This document shows, in pieces, positions 32,646-42,230 of a stretch of 64,000 nt of DNA. The stretch is taken from assembly GCA_964477265.1 (NCBI GenBank), contig CAYZDJ010000002.1, forward strand, positions 62,001 through 126,000, in the 5' to 3' direction. The notes beneath the pieces are model-generated. The model had not been told where the DNA came from, ran no database searches, and was given only the letters and a program-made list of their open reading frames with translations. This DNA comes from CAIVPM01 sp964477265 (GTDB lineage Bacteria; Bacteroidota; Bacteroidia; Chitinophagales; Chitinophagaceae). The position numbers and the translations under genes were made by a program. Within the stretch, counting starts at the first letter, position 1. The number at the start of each line of letters is the position of its first letter.

Positions 32646-32784
32646 TCTCACAGATAGCACTGATAACAAAGAAATAACTGTGAAAGTTTATTGTAAATTT
32701 TTTTAATACAATGCGTTTAAACACTCTTACAAATAATATAAACATCAAAGAAAGTATCTGTGAAAATTTGTGTTATCTGTGAGC
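32646..32784. repeat. inverted 'TCACAGATA' repeat, family 3
   Basis: The gap between the porin and Rieske genes has CTCACAGATAGCAC at one end and, inverted, GTGTTATCTGTGAG at the other. Further degenerate ACTGTGAAA copies lie between. This is a dispersed repeat type in AT-rich Bacteroidota (from memory). Confidence 0.5.
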
Positions 32785-32797
32785 AAAAAAATACAAA

Positions 32798-33220
32798 ATG
32801 AATAGAAAAGATTTTATAAAAGCAGGTTGCAATTTTTGTTTGCTGGGTACAGCAGCAATTTTATTGCCCAATTTAACTGGTTGTAGCCCTTCTTATACTG
32901 TCTATTCAACAGAAAAAAAGAACAACGAGTTGGAGTTGCCGTTAACATTATTTGAAAAAAATCCATTACAAATTATTCGTGTAAAAGGAATGCAATATGA
33001 TATTGCTGTGCAGCAAAAAGACAAAGAAAATTATATAGCATTGTTGCTGCAATGCACACATGCAGATAATGGACTTTTACCTGAGCAAAATGGCTACAGT
33101 TGCAGCTTGCATGGTAGCAGATTCAACGAAAATGGAAAAGTGGTTAAAGGCCCAGCAGAAATATCTTTAAAAAAATATAAAACAGCAGTGAGTAACAATT
33201 CACTCATTATTACTATTTAA
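32798..33220 (+). CDS. Rieske [2Fe-2S] lipoprotein
   Basis: 140 residues. It has a twin-Arg-like but weak start (MNRKDFIKAGCNFCLLG) and a possible lipobox LTGC (~29), so it is probably exported and membrane-anchored. The Rieske cluster ligands are CTHAD (~87) and CSLHGSRF (~102), the C-x-H...C-x-x-H pattern. It probably carries electrons to an enzyme in the envelope. It sits between the porin and imelysin genes; the imelysin gene follows 4 bases later, so they are co-transcribed. Confidence 0.88.
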   Translation: MNRKDFIKAGCNFCLLGTAAILLPNLTGCSPSYTVYSTEKKNNELELPLTLFEKNPLQIIRVKGMQYDIAVQQKDKENYIALLLQCTHADNGLLPEQNGYSCSLHGSRFNENGKVVKGPAEISLKKYKTAVSNNSLIITI

Positions 33221-33224
33221 AAAA

Positions 33225-34295
33225 ATGAAAAGAATATTATTTATTGCAACAGCAATTGGAACATTAGGCATTACATCGTGTAAGAAAAATGAAGATGCAC
33301 CAGCTATCAGTTTTGATGAATTAAAAACTGTAGCGTTAAAAGATTTTACAAATAATGTAGCCGTTGCTGGATATGCAGATTTAGATGTTGCTGCCACTAA
33401 TTTAAACACAGCAATACAAGCATTAAACACAAATGCAACAGAAGCAAATTTAACTGCTGCAAAAACAGCATGGAAAAATATGAGAGGCATTTGGGAGCAA
33501 TGCGAAGGTTTTTTATTTGGACCAGTTGAGGATAATGATTATGATCCAAATATGGATACCTGGCCCACAGATTATGTGCAAATGGATTCTTTATTAAACA
33601 GCACAAATGCTTTATCTATTACTGATATTCAAAGTGCAACACTGTCTTTGCGTGGTTATCATCCTATTGAATATATTATTTTTGGAAACCATGGAGACAG
33701 AACTGCAGCAAGCATTACTACACGCCAAAAGCTATATATGGTAAGCCTTAGCGAAGATTTAAAAAACACCTGCCATCAATTATATTTAAGCTGGACAGCA
33801 GCACCTGTTAATTTTTCAAATCAGGTAATTAATGCAGGAACAACCAGCACTGTTTATTTAAAAAAGCAAGAAGTATATCTTACCATTGTAAATGGTTTAA
33901 TTGCTATTTGTGAGGAAGTAGGCGAAGGCAAAATGAAAGAACCTTTTGATGCAATGGATGCATCAATTGTTGAATCGCCTTACAGTGGTAATTCTATTGC
34001 TGATTTTAAAAATAATATTATTGGCTTGCAAAATGTATATCTTGGAAAATATGCAGCAAATGATGGTAAAGGAATTAATGATTTGGTAGCATTAAAAAAT
34101 ATTGCTTTAGACAATAAAATTCAAAGCCAGATAGCTACAGCCATAAGTTCTTTTAGTAATATTACAATGTATTACGAAGAAGCAATTATTAACCAAAGGT
34201 TGCAATGCCAGCAAACAATGACTGCATTAAATACGCTAAAAGAAACTTTGGAAAATGAGTTGAAACCCTTTGTAGTTCAGTATATCACAGATTAG
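33225..34295 (+). CDS. imelysin family lipoprotein (iron-regulated type)
   Basis: 356 residues. Lipoprotein signal MKRILFIATAIGTLGITSCKK. The imelysin domain shows the conserved GxHxxE motif as RGYHPIEYIIFG (~146) and the ENDYDPNMDTWPTD segment. Imelysins (IrpA, EfeO relatives) lie in envelope iron-uptake systems; the His and Glu likely bind metal. Adjacent downstream (11 bases) is a di-haem oxidoreductase, a common partner. Probably periplasmic or outer-membrane-anchored. Confidence 0.92.
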   Translation: MKRILFIATAIGTLGITSCKKNEDAPAISFDELKTVALKDFTNNVAVAGYADLDVAATNLNTAIQALNTNATEANLTAAKTAWKNMRGIWEQCEGFLFGPVEDNDYDPNMDTWPTDYVQMDSLLNSTNALSITDIQSATLSLRGYHPIEYIIFGNHGDRTAASITTRQKLYMVSLSEDLKNTCHQLYLSWTAAPVNFSNQVINAGTTSTVYLKKQEVYLTIVNGLIAICEEVGEGKMKEPFDAMDASIVESPYSGNSIADFKNNIIGLQNVYLGKYAANDGKGINDLVALKNIALDNKIQSQIATAISSFSNITMYYEEAIINQRLQCQQTMTALNTLKETLENELKPFVVQYITD

Positions 34296-34306
34296 AATTT
34301 TATACG

Positions 34307-35680
34307 TTGAAAAAAATACTTACCATATCTGCCTTGACTTTAAGTGTTGCATTACTTACTATGTGCAACAAAGCTGCTATGTTTAACGAAGCAGGTTACG
34401 ATGAAAGATTAAGTGGAGGAATGGCAACAACTTTTGATGAAACATCAAAAGCATTTAGTCATGCAATTGATGGATTGAATGAAAGGGATCAGTTTATTCA
34501 CGAAGTTGGAGATGTGGCTTTTGAACAAACTTTTGTTGCTGCACCAGCATTAATAAATGGTGGACTTGGCCCTGTATTTAATAATGTAAGTTGCATTTCT
34601 TGTCATCATAACGATGGCAAAGGCATACCTACAGCAGGTTTCACAAATTCATCATTGTTATTTAGATTGAGTATTCCTGGCATAGATGCAAATGGAGGCC
34701 CTTTAGCAATTCCTGGTTTTGGAGGACAGTTGCAAGACGTTGCTTTATTTGGTAAACAGCCAGAAGCCAATGTGAGCATTAGTTACAGCGATGTAATTGT
34801 TACTTATGCAAGTGGAGAAAATGTTACACTTCGCAAGCCAACATATACTGTAAGCAATGCTTATCAACCTTTGCCAGGCAATTATTTAATTTCGCCAAGG
34901 CTTGCACCACCTGTTTTTGGGCTTGGTTTGTTGCAAAATATTCCTGAGGCAACAGTGCTTTCTTTTGCAGATGAAAATGATGCAGATAATGATGGTATTA
35001 GTGGCAAGCCAAATTATGTTTATAATTCTTTTACCCATAAAACAGAATTAGGAAGGTTTGGATTAAAAGCATCTGCACCCAATTTATTAATGCAATCTGC
35101 TGGTGCTTATCATCAGGATATGGGTATTACAAGTTATATTTTTCCAAAAGAAAGTAGTTGGGGACAATCTCAATCTGATAATTTGAATGATGAGCCAGAA
35201 CTTGCAGATACAACACTTAATGCTGTTGCTTTTTATGTAAAAACACTGGCTGTGCCTGCACGAAGAAATGTTACAAATCCTGATGTAATACAAGGCAAAG
35301 CAATTTTCAATCAGGTTAATTGTAGTGGATGCCATATGCCTGTTGTTCAAACAGGAATTGATTTAAATACAAAGGCGTTGAATAATCAACGTATCCAACC
35401 TTTTACAGATTTGTTGTTGCATGATATGGGTGATGATTTGGCAGATGGCAGACCCGATTATTTAGCTAATGGAAAAGAATGGAGAACTGCACCATTGTGG
35501 GGCATTGGTTTATTTGCCAAAACCAATGGAACTCCTTTTTATTTACATGATGGAAGAGCTAGAACTGTTGAAGAAGCCATTCTTTGGCATGGTGGCGAAG
35601 CACAAAAATCAAAAGAGAAGTTTATGCAATTGAGTAAAGAGGATAGAAAGAAGCTGATTGTTTTTATACAGTCGTTATAA
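34307..35680 (+). CDS. di-haem oxidoreductase (c-type, DHOR-like) lipoprotein
   Basis: 457 residues from a TTG start. The signal ends near LLTMC (lipobox-like, Cys20). Two CxxCH haem sites are visible: CISCHHNDGKG (~96) and CSGCHMPVVQTG (~339). Other family features include TKTELGRFGLKASAPNLL-like and PLWGIGLF, FYLHDGRARTVEEAILWHGGEAQ. This DUF1111/thiol-oxidoreductase-like family is often paired with imelysin in iron-uptake loci and may handle ferrous/ferric redox. It ends the porin-Rieske-imelysin-DHOR block. Confidence 0.9.
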   Translation: MKKILTISALTLSVALLTMCNKAAMFNEAGYDERLSGGMATTFDETSKAFSHAIDGLNERDQFIHEVGDVAFEQTFVAAPALINGGLGPVFNNVSCISCHHNDGKGIPTAGFTNSSLLFRLSIPGIDANGGPLAIPGFGGQLQDVALFGKQPEANVSISYSDVIVTYASGENVTLRKPTYTVSNAYQPLPGNYLISPRLAPPVFGLGLLQNIPEATVLSFADENDADNDGISGKPNYVYNSFTHKTELGRFGLKASAPNLLMQSAGAYHQDMGITSYIFPKESSWGQSQSDNLNDEPELADTTLNAVAFYVKTLAVPARRNVTNPDVIQGKAIFNQVNCSGCHMPVVQTGIDLNTKALNNQRIQPFTDLLLHDMGDDLADGRPDYLANGKEWRTAPLWGIGLFAKTNGTPFYLHDGRARTVEEAILWHGGEAQKSKEKFMQLSKEDRKKLIVFIQSL

Positions 35681-35836
35681 ATTGCAGCTATCTTTCGATT
35701 TTATTTTTTTCGGTTGGTAAGAACATCAATCATTAGGGAGAAAATTCTTTTATATAGCAAATCCTTTAACCAAGCTTTCCTTAAAACTTTTTACTCAAAC
35801 CACAAAATTCTTTTTTATTTTATTATCCCCAACCCC

Positions 35837-35844
35837 TACTTTTG
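35837..35844 (+). promoter_or_regulatory. possible rpoC promoter -7 box
   Basis: TACTTTTG, exact TAnnTTTG match, in a region needing a promoter because rpoC is not preceded by rpoB. No clear -33 TTTG. Confidence 0.3.
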
Positions 35845-36040
35845 CCAACTCTAAAATTGGTTAGTAGTATCTTTTAAAATAATGGGTTATAAAATTCTTT
35901 TGTATTTACATTAAAATGTTTATAAAAAAGAGTGCCTTTACGTCTTGAAGGCAATATAAAATCAAGTCATTCAAACCCCAATCCACAAAGAGTTACAGCC
36001 AGTATTGCACTAAGTTTTAAATAATTTTATGTGCTGCTTA

Positions 36041-36092
36041 CATTGTACTTTGTACTTTGTAAATCGTACATTGTACATCATAAATCGTAAAT
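36041..36092. repeat. degenerate GTACTTTGTAC / AAATCGTA repeats
   Basis: Short units (TTGTACTTTG, AAATCGTACATTGTAC, TAAATCGTAAAT) tandem and partly inverted just before rpoC. Related, reversed, to 29151-29172. Confidence 0.5.
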
Positions 36093-36099
36093 AAATTTT

Positions 36100-39000
36100 A
36101 TGGCATTTAAAAAAGAAGTTAATCGCACCAAGAGTTCCTTCTCGCAGATTACTATCAGCCTTGCTTCTCCAGATTCTATTTTGGAACGCAGCTTTGGCGA
36201 AGTATTGAAACCAGAAACCATCAATTACCGTACTTACAAACCAGAAAGAGATGGTTTGTTTTGCGAAAGAATTTTTGGACCAGTTAAGGATTTTGAATGT
36301 GCATGTGGCAAATACAAACGTATTCGCTATAAAGGTATTGTGTGTGACAGATGTGGTGTGGAAGTTACAGAAAAGAAAGTTCGTAGAGAAAGAATGGGAC
36401 ACGTTAAATTAGTTGTTCCTGTTGTTCATATATGGTATTTTAAAAGTTTGCCTAATAAAATTGGTTACTTATTAGGTATGAGCTCTAAGAAAATTGAGAG
36501 CATTGTTTACTACGAGCGTTATGTGGTAATACAAGGTGGTGTAAAAGACAGTTTGGGTGTTGGTGACTTGTTGAGTGAAGAAGAGTATATGGATATTATG
36601 GATAATCTTCCAAAAGATAACCAATATCTGCCAGACGAAGACCCACAAAAATTCATTGCTAAAATGGGTGCAGAAGCGGTAAGTGATTTATTAAATCGTT
36701 TAGACTTAGACGAGTTAAGCTATCAGTTACGTAATGCTGCAGCAACCGAAACTTCTCAACAAAGAAAAGCAGATGCTTTAAAACGTTTAAGTGTTGTAGA
36801 AGCATTTAGAGATAGTGCTGAAAGGATTACTAATCGTCCAGAGTGGATGGTTATGCAATACATTCCTGTAATACCACCAGAATTAAGGCCACTTGTACCT
36901 TTGGATGGCGGACGTTTTGCAAGCTCTGATTTGAATGACTTATATCGTCGTGTTATCATTAGAAACAATCGTTTAAAAAGGTTGATGGAAATTAAAGCTC
37001 CAGAAGTAATCTTGAGAAACGAAAAGAGGATGTTGCAAGAAGCAATGGATTCTTTGTTTGATAACTCTCGTAAATCAAATGCTGTAAAAGCAGATGGTGG
37101 ACGTGCTTTAAAATCTTTAAGTGATGTACTTAAAGGTAAACAAGGTCGTTTCCGTCAAAACTTGTTGGGTAAACGTGTGGACTACTCAGGTCGTTCTGTA
37201 ATTGTGGTAGGACCAGAAATGAAAATGCACGAGTGCGGTTTACCAAAAGATATGGCTGCAGAATTATTTAAGCCATTTGTTATTCGTAAATTAATTGAAA
37301 GAGGTATTGTAAAAACTGTAAAATCAGCTAAGAAATTAGTTGATAAAAAAGAAGCGGTTATTTGGGATATCTTAGAAAATATTTTAAAGGGACATCCGAT
37401 TTTATTGAATCGTGCCCCAACGCTACATAGGTTGTCAATTCAATCTTTCCAGCCAAAATTAATTGAAGGAAAAGCGATTCAATTACACCCATTGGTAACA
37501 GCATCTTTCAATGCCGACTTTGATGGTGACCAAATGGCTGTTCACGTTCCATTAAGCAGTGCTGCAATTTTAGAGGCACAGTTATTAATGTTGGCATCTC
37601 ATAACATTTTGAACCCTCAAAATGGTACTCCAATTACACTTCCTTCGCAAGACATGGTTCTTGGTCTTTATTATATGACCAAACCTAAAAAAACTACTGA
37701 TACAGAAGTTGTAAGAGGTCAGGGAAAAACATTTTATAACATTGATGAGGTTGTTATAGCTTACAATGAAAATATAGTGGACTTACACGCTAACATTAAA
37801 ATTAAAACAAATGTTAGGGTAGATGGTAAGCTTGAAAAGAAAATAATTGACACAACAGTTGGTCGTGTTTTGTTTAACCAGTTTGTTCCTGAAGAAGTAG
37901 GTTTTGTTAATGCTTTATTAACTAAAAAGAACTTAAGGGATATTATTGGTGATATTATTAAAATTACCAACGTTCCTAAAACAGCTAAATTCCTTGATGA
38001 CATTAAAACACTTGGATTTAGAATGGCGTTTAGAGGTGGTTTAAGCTTTAGCGTAAACGACCTTATTGTTCCAGATTTAAAACAAGAGTTATTGGATGGT
38101 GCTAAAAATGAGGTTGATGAAGCTTGGGACAACTACAACATGGGTCTTATTACTAACAATGAAAGATATAACCAGGTAATTGATATTTGGGGTAGGGTAG
38201 ATACAAGAATCACTGATACTTTAATCAAAGAAATGGCAGCAGATAAACAAGGTTTCAACTCTGTTTACATGATGCTTGACTCTGGTGCAAGAGGTTCTAA
38301 AACACAGGTAAAACAGCTTGTGGGTATCAGGGGATTGATGGCTAAACCAAGAAAAAGTGGTAGCACTGGTAGTGAGGTAATTGAAAATCCAATTCTTTCT
38401 AACTTTAAAGGCGGATTGAATGTATTGGATTACTTTATTTCTACGCATGGTGCCCGTAAAGGTCTTGCAGATACAGCCTTGAAAACAGCAGATGCTGGTT
38501 ACTTAACAAGAAGATTAGTTGACGTTGCACAGGATGTTGTTATTGCTGATGAAGATTGTGGCACATTGCGTGGTATCAATACTTCTGCATTAAAAGACAA
38601 TGAAGATATAATTGAAAATCTTGCTGACAGGATTGAGGGAAGAACGTCGTTACACGATGTTTATGACCCGGTAACAGATAAGCTAATTATTGAAGCTGGT
38701 GAAGAAATAAGTGCAGAAACTGCTAAACAAATTGAAGAAAGTGGTATTGATGCAGTTGAAATTCGAAGTGTATTGACTTGTGAGGCTAAACGAGGTGTTT
38801 GTGTTAAATGTTATGGTAAAAATTTAGCAACAGGTTATTTGGCACAACGTGGAGATGCTGTAGGTATTATAGCTGCACAATCAATTGGTGAACCTGGTAC
38901 ACAGCTTACACTTCGTACCTTCCACGTGGGTGGGGTTGCTGGTAGTGCAAGCATTGAAAATGGTTTGGCTGCACGTTTTGATGGTACTATACAATTTGAT

Positions 39001-40386
39001 GGATTACGTACTGTATCTACTTTAAACAACGAAGGAGAAAAAGTTCAGATAGTAATTGGACGTACAGGCGAGGTAAGAATCAGCGATGTAAAAGCTGATA
39101 AACTATTAATTACAAATAATATTCCTTATGGATCTACCTTGGCTGTAAAAGATGGTCAAAAAGTGAAGAAAGGCGAGATGATTTGTACTTGGGATCCATT
39201 TAACAATGTAATAGTTGCAGAACAAAATGGTACTATTCAGTTTGAAAGTATCTTAGATGGTATTACATACAGGGAAGAAGCTGATGACCAAACAGGACAC
39301 AGAGAGAAAGTAGTAATTGAAACAAAAGACAAAACTAAAATTCCTACCATTATTGTTGATGGCAAAGACCAAAAACAATATAACTTACCTGTAGGTAGCC
39401 ACATTACAGTTGATGAAGGCGATGATGTGAAAGCTGGTCAGGTGTTGGTAAAAATACCACGTGTATTAGGAAAATTAAGAGATATCACAGGGGGTCTTCC
39501 TCGTGTAACAGAGTTATTTGAAGCAAGAAACCCTGGTAACCCTGCTATTGTTTGCGAAATTGATGGTGTGGTTGCATTTGGAGCAGTAAAACGTGGTAAC
39601 AGGGAAATTGTAATTACAAGTAAAGACGACACAACTAAAAAATATCTTGTGCCGTTAACGCGTCAAATCCTTGTTCAGGATGGTGATTACATTAAAGCTG
39701 GTAACCCATTGTCTGATGGTCAAATTGCACCTTACGATATCTTAAATATTAAAGGTCCATTTGCAGTGCAAGAGTATGTGGTAAATGAAATACAGGAAGT
39801 ATATCGTTTACAAGGTGTACGTATCAATGACAAACACATTGAGGTTATTGTTCGCCAAATGATGAAAAAAGTTGAGATTAAAGATGCTGGCGATACTAAA
39901 TTCCTTGAGGAGGATTTGGAAGACAGGTTTGATTTTGTAAACGAAAATGACAGAATATTTGATAAAAAAGTAGTGATTGAAGCTGGTGATAGCACAAAAA
40001 TGCGTGCTGGTCAAATTGTAACTTTGCGTGAGTTGAGAGAAGAAAATTCTATTTTGCGTAGAGCAGACAAAAAACCAGTTGAAGTGCGTGATGCTAAACC
40101 TGCTACTGCAACACCTGTGTTGTTGGGTATTACAAAAGCAAGCCTAGGTGTGCCAAGCTGGATAAGTGCTGCATCGTTCCAGGAAACAACTAAAGTATTA
40201 AGCCAGGCTGCTATTAATGGTAAAATGGATGGTATGTTAGGCTTGAAAGAAAATGTTATTACTGGTCATTTAATTCCTGCTGGTACTGGTTTACGTGAGT
40301 TTGAAAATATGATTGTAGGAAGTAAAGAAGAATATGAAGTACTTGCTACAACAAGAGAAGCATTGAATTTTGATGATGAAGAATAA
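36100..40386 (+). CDS. rpoC: DNA-directed RNA polymerase subunit beta'
   Basis: 1428 residues, normal for the phylum. The N-terminal zinc site is CACGKYKRIRYKGIVCDRCGVEV (two clusters, residues ~67-90). The catalytic Mg motif is NADFDGDQMAVH (~471). The second zinc cluster is CEAKRGVCVKCYG (~895-908), and the trigger loop and bridge helix are in the GARGSKTQVKQL region (~727). The start is the ATG followed by AFKKEVNR. It stands alone after a 419-base gap rather than directly after rpoB, and is closed by a terminator. Confidence 0.97.
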   Translation: MAFKKEVNRTKSSFSQITISLASPDSILERSFGEVLKPETINYRTYKPERDGLFCERIFGPVKDFECACGKYKRIRYKGIVCDRCGVEVTEKKVRRERMGHVKLVVPVVHIWYFKSLPNKIGYLLGMSSKKIESIVYYERYVVIQGGVKDSLGVGDLLSEEEYMDIMDNLPKDNQYLPDEDPQKFIAKMGAEAVSDLLNRLDLDELSYQLRNAAATETSQQRKADALKRLSVVEAFRDSAERITNRPEWMVMQYIPVIPPELRPLVPLDGGRFASSDLNDLYRRVIIRNNRLKRLMEIKAPEVILRNEKRMLQEAMDSLFDNSRKSNAVKADGGRALKSLSDVLKGKQGRFRQNLLGKRVDYSGRSVIVVGPEMKMHECGLPKDMAAELFKPFVIRKLIERGIVKTVKSAKKLVDKKEAVIWDILENILKGHPILLNRAPTLHRLSIQSFQPKLIEGKAIQLHPLVTASFNADFDGDQMAVHVPLSSAAILEAQLLMLASHNILNPQNGTPITLPSQDMVLGLYYMTKPKKTTDTEVVRGQGKTFYNIDEVVIAYNENIVDLHANIKIKTNVRVDGKLEKKIIDTTVGRVLFNQFVPEEVGFVNALLTKKNLRDIIGDIIKITNVPKTAKFLDDIKTLGFRMAFRGGLSFSVNDLIVPDLKQELLDGAKNEVDEAWDNYNMGLITNNERYNQVIDIWGRVDTRITDTLIKEMAADKQGFNSVYMMLDSGARGSKTQVKQLVGIRGLMAKPRKSGSTGSEVIENPILSNFKGGLNVLDYFISTHGARKGLADTALKTADAGYLTRRLVDVAQDVVIADEDCGTLRGINTSALKDNEDIIENLADRIEGRTSLHDVYDPVTDKLIIEAGEEISAETAKQIEESGIDAVEIRSVLTCEAKRGVCVKCYGKNLATGYLAQRGDAVGIIAAQSIGEPGTQLTLRTFHVGGVAGSASIENGLAARFDGTIQFDGLRTVSTLNNEGEKVQIVIGRTGEVRISDVKADKLLITNNIPYGSTLAVKDGQKVKKGEMICTWDPFNNVIVAEQNGTIQFESILDGITYREEADDQTGHREKVVIETKDKTKIPTIIVDGKDQKQYNLPVGSHITVDEGDDVKAGQVLVKIPRVLGKLRDITGGLPRVTELFEARNPGNPAIVCEIDGVVAFGAVKRGNREIVITSKDDTTKKYLVPLTRQILVQDGDYIKAGNPLSDGQIAPYDILNIKGPFAVQEYVVNEIQEVYRLQGVRINDKHIEVIVRQMMKKVEIKDAGDTKFLEEDLEDRFDFVNENDRIFDKKVVIEAGDSTKMRAGQIVTLRELREENSILRRADKKPVEVRDAKPATATPVLLGITKASLGVPSWISAASFQETTKVLSQAAINGKMDGMLGLKENVITGHLIPAGTGLREFENMIVGSKEEYEVLATTREALNFDDEE

Positions 40387-40404
40387 TTTGTGAATTTGAT
40401 TTAT

Positions 40405-40437
40405 AAAAAAGCCTTTGCAAATAGCAAAGGCTTTTTT
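40405..40437. terminator. terminator after rpoC
   Basis: 14-bp stem (40405-40418 / 40424-40437) with a 5-base loop and six terminal T. It works for rpoC and the convergent hydrolase gene. Confidence 0.92.
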
Positions 40438-40457
40438 GTGGTTTGTAGTAAAACGAA

Positions 40458-41153
40458 CTATTGATTTATAGTATCAAAAAACCTTACAATATCTTGTGCC
40501 AAATAAATTGTATTTACTTTTTCTATAGGATGCTTTGTATTAGGCATCACCTGCAAGTAAGCATTGGGTAATCTTTTGTAAACATTGATAGTTTCTTCAA
40601 TGCTAACCATAGCATCTCTATCGCCAACTGCAACTTGCACAGCACATTTAATTTGTTGAAATTCTTCTGTTGTAAAAAGAGGATTATTACCCAAGTCAAG
40701 CATCATAATAGCAGTTTGGTCAACAACTTCCTGCCAATTGTTTGGGCTATGTATTTGCTGTAAATGTTGTGCAAATGCAGGAACTTTCTCTGCAATTTTT
40801 GCAGGGTTAAGTTGCTTTACTTCATTGGCAGCAAAATCTGGTGTCCAATTAAATTTTGTAGCCAATGTAAAAATATTTTTCACTTTTTGGGGATAATATA
40901 AAGCAAAATATAAAGCCACATAGCCACCCATGCTGTAACCAAAAATATTAATACTGTCAATTTTATTATCATTCAAATAAACAAGCACATCATTAGCAAA
41001 CGTAGGTATTGAAAACTGTTGTGGCATTGCAGCATTACCATGCCCACTAAAGTTTAATTGATGAACAATATAATGCTGGTTTAACTCTTTTGCCAAAGGC
41101 ACTAATTGTTGCTGGCTACCCAAAGCACCGTGAAGTAATAGTATGTGTTGCAT
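40458..41153 (-). CDS. alpha/beta-fold hydrolase
   Basis: 231 residues. Nucleophile elbow GYSMGGYVALY (Ser74), oxyanion-loop HGALGSQQQL, acid Asp in VAVGDRDAMV (~187) and catalytic His in NTKHPIEK (~204). No signal peptide, cytoplasmic. The small lid suggests an esterase or a MenH/BioH-like role, but the substrate is not evident. It converges with rpoC. Confidence 0.88.
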   Translation of the reverse strand: MQHILLLHGALGSQQQLVPLAKELNQHYIVHQLNFSGHGNAAMPQQFSIPTFANDVLVYLNDNKIDSINIFGYSMGGYVALYFALYYPQKVKNIFTLATKFNWTPDFAANEVKQLNPAKIAEKVPAFAQHLQQIHSPNNWQEVVDQTAIMMLDLGNNPLFTTEEFQQIKCAVQVAVGDRDAMVSIEETINVYKRLPNAYLQVMPNTKHPIEKVNTIYLAQDIVRFFDTINQ

Positions 41154-41183
41154 TATTAAAATATTTTATTGAAATTATATTTA

Positions 41184-41276
41184 TTAACCGCAAAGAGACG
41201 CAAGGTAAAAACGCATAGTCTGAAAAAGCCTAAGACCATCTCTTTGTATTTTCTTTGTGTGGTCCTTTGCCGTTAA
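41184..41276. repeat. ACCGCAAAG inverted repeat, family 4
   Basis: Ends TTAACCGCAAAG and CTTTGCCGTTAA (11 of 12 inverted), with degenerate CAAAGA-type units between. It lies in the gap between the hydrolase and bestrophin genes. Confidence 0.5.
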
Positions 41277-41300
41277 AAGTAATTTGGACAAACTACTTAA

Positions 41301-42182
41301 TCATTTCAAAATATCTTCAACATTTCGTTTAATATTTTCTGATATTTTTTGCATAGGTAAATCGTTGCTATCCTTACCAAATGGGTCTTCAATTTCCTCT
41401 GCAATTAATTCTAAACTTGCCAGTACATAAAATATAAAAGTAGTAACAGGTATAGATAAATAACCCAATGTAAATGCAAAACCAAAGGGCAGGGTTATAA
41501 CATAAATAAAAATAAACTTCTTAATGAAAGCACTGTAGCTGTAAGGGATTGGTGTGTTTTTAATTCGTTCACAAGCACCACATACATCCATAAAAGATTG
41601 CATTTCGTTGTTGAGGATGATGTATTGCTCATTTGTAATACTGCCTTGTTTATATTGCTCATTTATTTTAGCAATAATACCTTGGGCAATGTTTATAGGC
41701 GGATGAATGGCACTGTTAAAATCTGGCAATTCAGGATGTGGTTGTTCGTCTAACTGAAGCCTTGTACTTTCCTTTTGCAAATGCCTTTTAAGTAGTACAG
41801 CAAACAATGGTATGGCTTGTGCAAAAAACTTTCTTGATGCTTTATCTTGCTGTGGTAAAAATACACCAAGTTTAATAGCCAGGTTTCTGCTGTTGTTTAC
41901 CAGACTGCCCCACAATTTTCTGCCTTCCCACCACCTGTCATAGGCAGTGTTTGTTCTAAAAACCAATAACATTGAAATGGCAAAACCCAGCAATGTGTGC
42001 ATTACTGTGATGTTTTTTATATAAGGATTTTGCGATAGTTTTAGGTAATTGTTTTCAAGGTAAACTATGCCCCAACTATATGTAAGAATGATACTAAGAA
42101 AAGGGATTAAAGCACGAAAGGTATCTGCCTTATGAAACTGAAAAATAGCCTTGAACCACTGCTTGGGATTGTAATTTACCAT
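41301..42182 (-). CDS. bestrophin family (UPF0187) membrane protein
   Basis: 293 residues from the ATG at 42182. A TTG at 42203 would add seven residues. Hydrophobic segments lie near ~22-42, ~55-75 and ~205-245. The family motif is in RTNTAYDRWWEGRKLWGSLVNNSRNLA (~83-108). Bacterial bestrophins form pentameric ion channels. Monocistronic on the minus strand. Confidence 0.88.
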   Translation of the reverse strand: MVNYNPKQWFKAIFQFHKADTFRALIPFLSIILTYSWGIVYLENNYLKLSQNPYIKNITVMHTLLGFAISMLLVFRTNTAYDRWWEGRKLWGSLVNNSRNLAIKLGVFLPQQDKASRKFFAQAIPLFAVLLKRHLQKESTRLQLDEQPHPELPDFNSAIHPPINIAQGIIAKINEQYKQGSITNEQYIILNNEMQSFMDVCGACERIKNTPIPYSYSAFIKKFIFIYVITLPFGFAFTLGYLSIPVTTFIFYVLASLELIAEEIEDPFGKDSNDLPMQKISENIKRNVEDILK

Positions 42183-42230
42183 TGGTTGTAATTGTATTTG
42201 CAAACATAAAAAAGAAATGCCTGAATAGTT

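Larger units (their letters stand above)
35681..36099 (+). other. 419-base leader region of rpoC, no gene seen
   Basis: AT-rich gap. A TACTTTTG box at 35837-35844 could be a promoter, leaving a ~250-base leader. The last 60 bases hold the degenerate repeat at 36041-36092. No open frame here matches a known family on either strand, and I see no rpoB tail. Confidence 0.7.

Noticed and set aside
36010..40014. Several minus-strand frames opposite rpoC
   Set aside because: They follow the codon pattern of rpoC on the other strand and have no start sites or domain features.
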